64,000 bases of DNA, from contig CANMEQ010000008.1 in the NCBI GenBank assembly GCA_947497065.1, positions 47,515-111,514 on the forward strand, written 5' to 3'. The notes below the pieces were generated by a model. The model was not told where the DNA came from, did not search any database, and saw only the letters and a program-made list of their open reading frames with translations. Shown here piece by piece: positions 58,686-64,000 of the stretch (positions are counted from its first letter, which is position 1; the number at the start of each line of letters is the position of its first letter). The translations under genes and the position numbers were made by a program. Source of the stretch: an uncultured Paracoccaceae bacterium. GTDB taxonomy: Bacteria; Pseudomonadota; Alphaproteobacteria; Rhodobacterales; Rhodobacteraceae.

Positions 58686-59168
58686 ATGGCTGAAATGACC
58701 CCCAAATCTTCGCGTTTGCAAAAACGATTGTTGGTTGCGTCGCTCGCCCTGAATTTGGTGATTGTCGGCTTGGTTGCGGGCACGTTTTTTCTGGGCGAGA
58801 CCAAGGGGCCGCCGCAGCGGTTTGATTTGACGGCAGGGCCGATGACGCGGGCGATGGATGTGGACCGGCGCGATGCGTTGCGCGATGCGCTTCGGGCGAG
58901 CGGGGCGTTTCAGCCTGCGGACCGGACGCAGTTGCGGGCCGATGCGCGTGCGTTGTTGACGGCTGTGCGTGCTGAGACATTTGATGATGCCGCGTTTCGT
59001 GCGGCGTTGGAGCGCCAGCAGGCTCGTCTTGATCGAGGTCAGGACGCGGTGCTGGATGCGGTGACGCAGCAGATTTCGGAGATGACGCCACAGGAGCGCA
59101 ATGCGTTTGCGGATCGGTTGGAAGAGCAGATGCGCCGACCGCCGCAGCGGCAACCTCGCGGCGAATGA
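58686..59168 (+). CDS. Periplasmic heavy-metal-sensor-like protein
   Basis: 160 residues with an N-terminal TM anchor (LLVASLALNLVIVGLVAGTF) and a helical periplasmic body of the Spy/CnrX type (RRDALRDALRASGAFQPADR, FRAALERQQARLDRGQDAVL, ISEMTPQERNAFADRLEEQM). It has no metal-binding His cluster visible. It starts 3 bases after the anti-sigma gene and completes an ECF stress operon. Confidence 0.8.
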   Translation: MAEMTPKSSRLQKRLLVASLALNLVIVGLVAGTFFLGETKGPPQRFDLTAGPMTRAMDVDRRDALRDALRASGAFQPADRTQLRADARALLTAVRAETFDDAAFRAALERQQARLDRGQDAVLDAVTQQISEMTPQERNAFADRLEEQMRRPPQRQPRGE

Positions 59169-59178
59169 GGGCGCGTGT

Positions 59179-60570
59179 CTAGGCGGCTGACAAGCTAACC
59201 TTGTTGCGGCCACCGGATTTGGCGGCGTAGAGCGCGAGATCGGCGGCGTTCACAAGGTCGCTGAGGTCATCGACCACGTCCTCGGCTTCGCCGCCGTCAT
59301 TAAGGCTGACGCCCACAGACAGTGTGATGCGGACCTCTTCGTGGCCGGGCCCGACGAAAAACGGTGTTTCCCCGATGAGTTTACACAGGCGTTCGGCGGC
59401 GGTGCGGGCATGGACCACATCGCTGTTGGGGATGGCCACGAGGAATTCTTCGCCGCCAATACGGGCCAGCAGATCGACCGCGCGCAGGTTGCCTTGGAGA
59501 CGCTGCGCGACTTGGCGCAGGACATCGTCGCCCGCTTTGTGGCCGAGCGTGTCGTTGATGGATTTGAAGTGATCGAGATCCAGAACCATGATTGCAAATT
59601 GACGCCCAGAGACGCGGCTTTCCTCGGACAGGCGGGCCAGGTGGGGGAGAGCGTAGCGGCGGTTGAACAGGCCGGTCAGCGGATCGGTGATGGCGGCTTG
59701 GAGGCTGGTTTCAACGGTTCGGCGCAGAGAATCGGCTTCTTGTTTGGCTTGCAATAGGACTGAGCAGCGATGGCGCACCTCTGCGATGTCGACGTCTGAA
59801 CACACGATGTCGTTTGCGCCCAAATCTAGCCCCATGGCCGCAGCGTGGCGTGCGTTGGGGGGCAGGAGGGCGAGGATGCCAGCGTGGCGAGTGGCCGAGC
59901 GGCTGCGCAGCTCTGACAGGAGGCGGTACAACACCGTATCCTCGGGGAGGTTGGCGCGGAAATCCAAGACAAAGAGATCTGTCGAGACCCTGTTGATTTG
60001 TCGGCTGACGAGGTCTGTGAGGTTTGCCTCAGAGATTTTGACGTTTTGCATCATGGTTGGCAGGGCGTCTAAATCGGAGCCTTGGACCCTGCCCAACGAG
60101 GTGATGACGATTTGGGAGGGGGCGGAAAATCCGGCGCTGGCTTCGGCGAAGCCGAGGGCTGTGCGGGTGCCTTCGCGCATGCGTAATTCTTGTCGTGCAT
60201 CGCGGGCGCGCAGTAGGCTGCGGATGCGGGCCTGTAGGATGTGATCATCGAAGGGTTTGGACAGAACATCGTCCGCCCCGGCCTCGAGTGCGCTGACCCG
60301 TTCGAGCGGGGTTGCGAAGCCGCCGGTTGCGATGATGGGGATCACGCAGCTGGCGTCGCGCTGTTTCATTTTGCGGCAAAATGCGAGGACGTCGGCGCAG
60401 GTGGTGCCGATGTCGAGGATGATGAGATCAGGGGTGGAGGCTGCGATTTCGAACTCGGCCTCGGCGATGGACGCGCAGGGGCGGACCCTGTATTGAGCCG
60501 CCAGAAGTTTGACCTTCAACACGATGCGGTTTGTCGCAACGCTATCTATGATGAGAATATCGCCAGCCAT
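59179..60570 (-). CDS. PleD-like response regulator with diguanylate cyclase domain
   Basis: 463 residues from the ATG at 60570. There are two receiver-like domains: the first with the likely phosphoacceptor Asp in DLIILDIGTTCADVLAFCRK near residue 53, the second (residues 150-280) degenerate. A GGDEF domain follows, with RIGGEEFLVAIPNSD near residue 370 (active GGEEF) and a preceding DLDHFKSINDTLGHKAGDDV. This is the PleD layout (REC-REC-GGDEF) that makes c-di-GMP at a pole and controls cell cycle and motility. A start at 60831 would add 87 residues antisense to the DUF3572 gene and is rejected. Confidence 0.92.
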   Translation of the reverse strand: MAGDILIIDSVATNRIVLKVKLLAAQYRVRPCASIAEAEFEIAASTPDLIILDIGTTCADVLAFCRKMKQRDASCVIPIIATGGFATPLERVSALEAGADDVLSKPFDDHILQARIRSLLRARDARQELRMREGTRTALGFAEASAGFSAPSQIVITSLGRVQGSDLDALPTMMQNVKISEANLTDLVSRQINRVSTDLFVLDFRANLPEDTVLYRLLSELRSRSATRHAGILALLPPNARHAAAMGLDLGANDIVCSDVDIAEVRHRCSVLLQAKQEADSLRRTVETSLQAAITDPLTGLFNRRYALPHLARLSEESRVSGRQFAIMVLDLDHFKSINDTLGHKAGDDVLRQVAQRLQGNLRAVDLLARIGGEEFLVAIPNSDVVHARTAAERLCKLIGETPFFVGPGHEEVRITLSVGVSLNDGGEAEDVVDDLSDLVNAADLALYAAKSGGRNKVSLSAA

Positions 60571-60664
60571 TCTGTTTCCTTCCGAGGTTTCCCCAAATCT
60601 CGTGTTTGGTAAGTTTGGTATCCAAATAGTTAAGAAAATCTTTCCAAAGTGGTAATTACGATCA

Positions 60665-60943
60665 ATGAGTCCTGAACGCGCCGAGCAAATCGCCATTTCC
60701 GCCCTGATCTGGCTGTCGACCAACGAAGAGCTGTTGCCAATTTTCCTAGGCGCATCAGGGGCTTCTGCCCAAGACTTGCGGGCGCAGGTTGGGGATCCTG
60801 CGTTTTTGGCATCGGTGCTGGAATTCATCACAATGGATGACGCTTGGGTGATGGCATTCTGCGATGCGGAGGGGCTGAAGTATGAAGAACCGTTACGAGC
60901 GCGTTATTCATTAATGGGCGCGGAGGATATTCATTGGACATAG
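60665..60943 (+). CDS. DUF3572 family protein
   Basis: 92 residues, all-helical, cytosolic: AEQIAISALIWLSTNEELLP, FLGASGASAQDLRAQVGDPA, and FITMDDAWVMAFCDAEGLKY. This is the DUF3572 pattern, found across alphaproteobacteria, often next to PleD-like genes. It is divergent from the pleD-like gene and overlaps the HAD gene by 10 bases. Function unknown; the conserved position next to pleD suggests a role in that pathway. Confidence 0.8.
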   Translation: MSPERAEQIAISALIWLSTNEELLPIFLGASGASAQDLRAQVGDPAFLASVLEFITMDDAWVMAFCDAEGLKYEEPLRARYSLMGAEDIHWT

Positions 60944-61662
60944 GTGATTCTTTGGCGGGCACTCTGGGGCGTCGCGCGGTGTCTGGTCTTGTGTTCGACA
61001 AGGACGGGACCTTGTTTGATTTCACGGCCACCTGGGGGGCCTGGGCCGGGCAGGTGATTGCCGCAGAGACGACGGGCGCGCCGGAGAGGCGTGCGAAATT
61101 GGCGCAGACGCTGGGGTTTGATTTGGCGACGGGCCGGTTTGAAGCATCATCGATTGTGATTGCCAGCACCGCCCGAGAGATTGCCGAGGCGGCGATGCCC
61201 TATTTGACGGATACTTCGGTTGAGGATGTTTTGGTGCGCTGGAACGAGCTTGCGGAAACGGCGCCACAGGTGGAGGCCACGCCGTTGAAGCCATTTGTGG
61301 ACCGGTTGAAGGCTGCGGGGGTGAAGCTGGGGGTGGCGACGAATGATGCAGAGCGTCCGGCCCGCGCGCATTTGCAGGCGGCCAGTGTTTTGGCGGATTT
61401 CGATTTTGTAGCAGGGTCGGACAGCGGGTTCGGTGGCAAGCCAGAAGCGGGACAATTGCTGGCGTTTTGTGAGGCGACGGGCTTGTCTGCGGTGGAGTGT
61501 GTGATGGTGGGCGACAGCACCCATGATTTGCACGCGGGGCGGGCTGCGGGGATGATCTGCGTGGCGGTTTTGACGGGTGTGGCCACCCATGATGATTTGG
61601 CGCCATTTGCAGATGTGGTGTTGCCGTCGATTGCGGCGCTGCCTGCGTGGCTTGGGGTTTGA
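60934..61662 (+). CDS. HAD-superfamily phosphatase, phosphoglycolate phosphatase type
   Basis: 242 residues starting at TTG and overlapping DUF3572 by 10 bases. HAD motif I is FDKDGTLFDFTATWG (nucleophile and acid Asp near residues 22-24), motif II is LGVATNDAERP, motif III Lys in GGKPEAGQL and motif IV GDSTHDLHAGRAAGM. A helical cap follows motif I. It hydrolyses small phosphate esters such as 2-phosphoglycolate; the exact substrate is open. Confidence 0.88.
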   Translation: MDIGDSLAGTLGRRAVSGLVFDKDGTLFDFTATWGAWAGQVIAAETTGAPERRAKLAQTLGFDLATGRFEASSIVIASTAREIAEAAMPYLTDTSVEDVLVRWNELAETAPQVEATPLKPFVDRLKAAGVKLGVATNDAERPARAHLQAASVLADFDFVAGSDSGFGGKPEAGQLLAFCEATGLSAVECVMVGDSTHDLHAGRAAGMICVAVLTGVATHDDLAPFADVVLPSIAALPAWLGV

Positions 61663-61758
61663 GCTGATCTGAGTGCGATTTGCGACATGAGATGTCGGTC
61701 TTGGTGAGGCGAACACGGGGCCATCTGTCACGCTGAGGGCAATCTGAAAGGTTTGCTC

Positions 61759-63330
61759 ATGTCTGATACAGCGCCTGATCCTGCACCGCGTCGCCGTCGA
61801 TCTGGTGGGCGGGCGGCCAATGCGGCGAAACGCCAATCTGCGGGGATTGATCAAATGCCGTGGCGCGTTCCGGTGAACACGGATCGCCCGACAGAGCCGC
61901 TGGACGAGGCGGGGGTGGCGGCCATTCACGATGGGGCCATGCGAGTTTTAGAGGACATCGGGATTGAGTTTCTGAACGAAGAGGCGATTGCCCTGTTCAA
62001 ACAGGCGGGCTGCACGGTGGAGGGCAGCACCGTTAAAATGGGCCGCGACTGGGTTATGGAGATGGTTGGGAAAGCGCCCGATCAATTTGACATAATTCCG
62101 CGCAATCCGGACAGGAAAATCACCCTTGGGGGTGGGCATATCTTGTTTGGGAATGTGTCTTCGCCGCCCAATTATTACGATCTGGAAATCGGAAAGAAAG
62201 TGTCGGGGAGCCGGCGGCATTGTGCGGATTTGTTGAAATTATCGCAGTATTTCAACTGCATCCATTTCATAGGTGGCTACCCGGTGGAGCCGGTAGATGT
62301 GCATCCTTCGGTGCGGCATTTGGATGTTTTGTTCGACAAGATGACCCTGACGGACAAGGTGGGGCATGCCTATAGTTTGGGGAAAGAGCGGGTCGAGGAT
62401 GTGATGGAGATGATCCGCATTGCGGGCGGATGGACGGAGGCGGATTTTGAGGCTGCGCCGCATATGTACACCAACATCAATTCCACCTCGCCGTTGAAAC
62501 ATGATGTGCCGATGATTGACGGGTGTTTGCGCTGTATCCGGCGGGGGCAGGCCGTGATTGTCACGCCGTTTACCCTGGCGGGGGCGATGGCGCCGGTGAC
62601 GATGGCGGGGGCGGTGACGTTGTCGATCGCAGAGGCCTTGTCGGCGATTGCATTGTTCCAGTTTGTGCGCCCCGGTGCGCCCTGTGTGATTGGCACGTTC
62701 ACCAGCAATGTGGATATGAAAACCGGCGCGCCTGCGTTTGGGACGCCGGAATATATGCGCGCCACGCAGATGACTGGGCAAATGGCGCGATTCTACGGGT
62801 TGCCGTTGCGGTCTTCGGGGGTGTGTGCGGCGAATGTGCCAGATGGTCAATCGATGTGGGAAACGTCGAATTCACTGTGGGCGTCGGTCCAGTCGGGCAC
62901 GAATATGGTGTATCATGCGGCGGGCTGGTTGGAGGGCGGATTGGTGGCATCGCCCGAAAAGTTTGTGATGGATTGCGAAGTTCTGCAGATGATCCAAAGG
63001 TATATGGAGCCCGTGATAACGCAGACATCGCCCGCTGATATTGCGATTGATGCGATCCGTGAGGTTGGGCCCAATGGGCATTATTTCGGGATCGAGCATA
63101 CGCAATCGCGGTATGAAAATGCGTTTTATGCGCCGTTTGTTTCAGATTGGAGCAATTTCGAAGCATGGGAGGCTGCGGGCGGGATTTGGACGGCGGAGCG
63201 GGCGCACCGGACGTTCAAAGAGATTATCGCTGATTTTGAAGCGCCTCCGATGGAGGCTGCGATCCGCAGTGAGTTGGAAGATTTTGTGAGCAGGCGGAAA
63301 GCCGAGGGCGGTGCGCCGACCGATTTTTAG
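61759..63330 (+). CDS. MttB-family (trimethylamine methyltransferase-like) enzyme without pyrrolysine
   Basis: 524 residues of the MttB superfamily barrel (GGGHILFGNVSSPPNYYDLE; SGTNMVYHAAGWLEGGLVAS). The frame is continuous and has no in-frame amber codon, so no pyrrolysine is used. Non-Pyl MttB members demethylate glycine betaine, proline betaine or carnitine-like compounds by transfer to a corrinoid protein. Roseobacters often carry several. The corrinoid partner is not adjacent. A carnitine/betaine pathway lies at 51231-54883, so glycine betaine is a reasonable guess only. The start ATG was preferred over the TTG at 61753. Confidence 0.88.
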   Translation: MSDTAPDPAPRRRRSGGRAANAAKRQSAGIDQMPWRVPVNTDRPTEPLDEAGVAAIHDGAMRVLEDIGIEFLNEEAIALFKQAGCTVEGSTVKMGRDWVMEMVGKAPDQFDIIPRNPDRKITLGGGHILFGNVSSPPNYYDLEIGKKVSGSRRHCADLLKLSQYFNCIHFIGGYPVEPVDVHPSVRHLDVLFDKMTLTDKVGHAYSLGKERVEDVMEMIRIAGGWTEADFEAAPHMYTNINSTSPLKHDVPMIDGCLRCIRRGQAVIVTPFTLAGAMAPVTMAGAVTLSIAEALSAIALFQFVRPGAPCVIGTFTSNVDMKTGAPAFGTPEYMRATQMTGQMARFYGLPLRSSGVCAANVPDGQSMWETSNSLWASVQSGTNMVYHAAGWLEGGLVASPEKFVMDCEVLQMIQRYMEPVITQTSPADIAIDAIREVGPNGHYFGIEHTQSRYENAFYAPFVSDWSNFEAWEAAGGIWTAERAHRTFKEIIADFEAPPMEAAIRSELEDFVSRRKAEGGAPTDF

Positions 63331-63357
63331 GGCGGTCGGGCTGTGCATTGGAAAAAG

Positions 63358-63392
63358 AAACGGCAGCCCGTTTGGACCGGCTGCCGTTTTTG
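63358..63392. terminator. Bidirectional terminator between mttB-like gene and znuA-like gene
   Basis: A perfect 11-bp stem AAACGGCAGCC (63358-63368) and GGCTGCCGTTT (63379-63389), followed by TT and preceded by an A-tract. Confidence 0.88.
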
Positions 63393-63395
63393 GGT

Positions 63396-64000
63396 TTAGC
63401 TGTCTGACAGGCAATCGGCGTAGGCGGTTGCGACTGCGAGCAAGGTGGAGCGGTAGTGGCTTGGGCCCGTTTCAAACGATCCGCCCATAGGATCGGCCAG
63501 CGCGCTGCCCGCGTTTGTACCTTCGCGGATCAGGTCAGCCCATTCAACACGAGTTTGCGCATCGGATAGGACGCAGGCGACATCGTTCTCTTCGACCAGT
63601 TCTTGCAGCTCTTCGATGCGGTTGGGCGCTGGTGTGGAGGCATCGTCAAGGGCGATGGCCGCGATAGCGAGGCGGTCGAAGCGGGCGCCGAAATATTGGT
63701 AGGCGTCGTGAGCGACCACCAAATTGCCCGTTGGGACCGCGGCGAGACGCTGTTCGATGTCAGCTTCGAGGGCCTGCAAATCAGCCACGGCGGCGAGCGC
63801 ATTGGCGCCGTAGGTTGCTTCGTTTTCCGGATCGATGTCGGACAGGGTGCTTGCAATTGCCATGACCCAAGCCTGTGCCACTTGCGGGTCGAGCCATGCG
63901 TGGGGGTCAACTTTTGTGTTGCTATGGTCGTCATGGTCGTCATGGTCGTCATGGTCGTCATGGTCGTCATGGTCGTCATGGTCGTCATGGTCGTCATGGT
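63396..64000 (-). CDS. znuA: Zinc ABC transporter substrate-binding protein, C-terminal part
   Basis: The gene runs off the right edge; 201 C-terminal codons are visible. The ORF continues past internal Met codons. Motifs: KVDPHAWLDPQVAQAWVMAI with His as zinc ligand, NLVVAHDAYQYFGARFDRLA with a second His, and GPSHYRSTLLAVATAYADCL at the end. Before the fold is a run of His-Asp-Asp repeats encoded by a 9-bp tandem repeat (63924-64000), the zinc-binding loop of ZnuA types. It is the periplasmic component of high-affinity zinc uptake; znuB and znuC are expected further right. Confidence 0.88.
   Translation of the reverse strand, partial: HDDHDDHDDHDDHDDHDDHDDHDDHSNTKVDPHAWLDPQVAQAWVMAIASTLSDIDPENEATYGANALAAVADLQALEADIEQRLAAVPTGNLVVAHDAYQYFGARFDRLAIAAIALDDASTPAPNRIEELQELVEENDVACVLSDAQTRVEWADLIREGTNAGSALADPMGGSFETGPSHYRSTLLAVATAYADCLSDS
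63924..64000. repeat. 9-bp tandem repeat coding for a (His-Asp-Asp)n loop
   Basis: The unit ATGGTCGTC repeats head to tail without change at least 8 times, to the end of the window. On the minus strand it reads CAT GAC GAC, giving His-Asp-Asp. The repeat is in frame with znuA and lies in its metal-binding loop. Such identical units are prone to slippage, so copy number may vary. Confidence 0.92.

Noticed and set aside
63924..64000. Possible CRISPR array
   Set aside because: The units are 9 bp, adjacent and without spacers; they encode His-Asp-Asp in znuA.

Overview
The window looks like a chromosomal segment of a marine alphaproteobacterium of the order Rhodobacterales (Roseobacter group). 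The evidence is the moderately high GC content, the gene repertoire (PopZ/DUF2497-like protein, DUF3572, a rhomboid next to GFA-type enzymes, a fused carnitine dehydrogenase/thioesterase, an MttB-family methyltransferase) and the local order pcm-tolC-popZ-like. No rRNA genes or CRISPR array were seen. Two tRNA genes are present: tRNA-Cys(GCA) at 11743-11816 and tRNA-Leu(UAA) at 39820-39905.

Bases 1-11.7 kb are the right-hand part of an integrative conjugative element or genomic island inserted at the 3' end of tRNA-Cys. From the tRNA inwards it carries a tyrosine recombinase, an AlpA-like small protein and two ribbon-helix-helix proteins read divergently from a region with two perfect 15-bp palindromes. 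Next come a TrbM-like exported protein, an XRE regulator with a small partner, and an OLD-family ATPase/nuclease that is probably defence cargo. A small lipoprotein follows with an apparently shifted frame at its start. A P-type type IV secretion operon runs leftwards off the window: VirB1-like transglycosylase, VirB2, VirB3, VirB4, VirB7-like lipoprotein, a VirB5 interrupted by a lytic transglycosylase domain, a second VirB5-like protein, and the start of VirB8. The left end of the element lies outside the window.

From 11.9 to 39.7 kb the content is mainly core chromosome. It includes protein repair (pcm), outer-membrane export (tolC), a polar organiser-like protein, cobyric acid synthase, elongation factor P, YgfZ and an MsbA-type ABC exporter. 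Further along are a serine-glyoxylate-type aminotransferase, HisC, ValS and MetF with a divergent MetR-type regulator. This stretch also holds a GGDEF/EAL protein with a degenerate EAL domain, SuhB, an operon of rhomboid, two GFA-type proteins and a VOC protein, and PutA with a divergent Lrp-family regulator. The gap between valS and a DUF2235 gene can fold into a 16-bp RNA stem and may encode an unrecognised structured RNA. Beside hisC lies a 54-residue ORF that is almost entirely a Tat signal.

The short stretch 39.9-40.8 kb beside tRNA-Leu is AT-richer and holds only two tiny genes (HTH and KTSC domain), an 11-bp tandem repeat and a 13-bp hairpin. It resembles a small accessory islet.

From 40.8 to 64 kb the content is again chromosomal. 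It includes a lytic transglycosylase, MetG, an HxlR-like regulator facing a VOC gene across a palindrome, a fatty acid desaturase, an FrnE/DsbA-like protein, an MFS transporter and a Tat-exported MsrB. A carnitine catabolic cluster (BKACE enzyme and carnitine dehydrogenase-thioesterase fusion) encloses three small lipoprotein genes. After it come a DMT-family transporter, a Nudix hydrolase with an expanded box, and an EF-hand protein next to an ECF sigma factor with a putative membrane anti-sigma factor and a periplasmic sensor. A PleD-like diguanylate cyclase, DUF3572, a HAD phosphatase and a non-pyrrolysine MttB-family methyltransferase follow. The window ends inside a znuA-like zinc-binding protein gene whose histidine/aspartate loop is an uninterrupted 9-bp tandem repeat.
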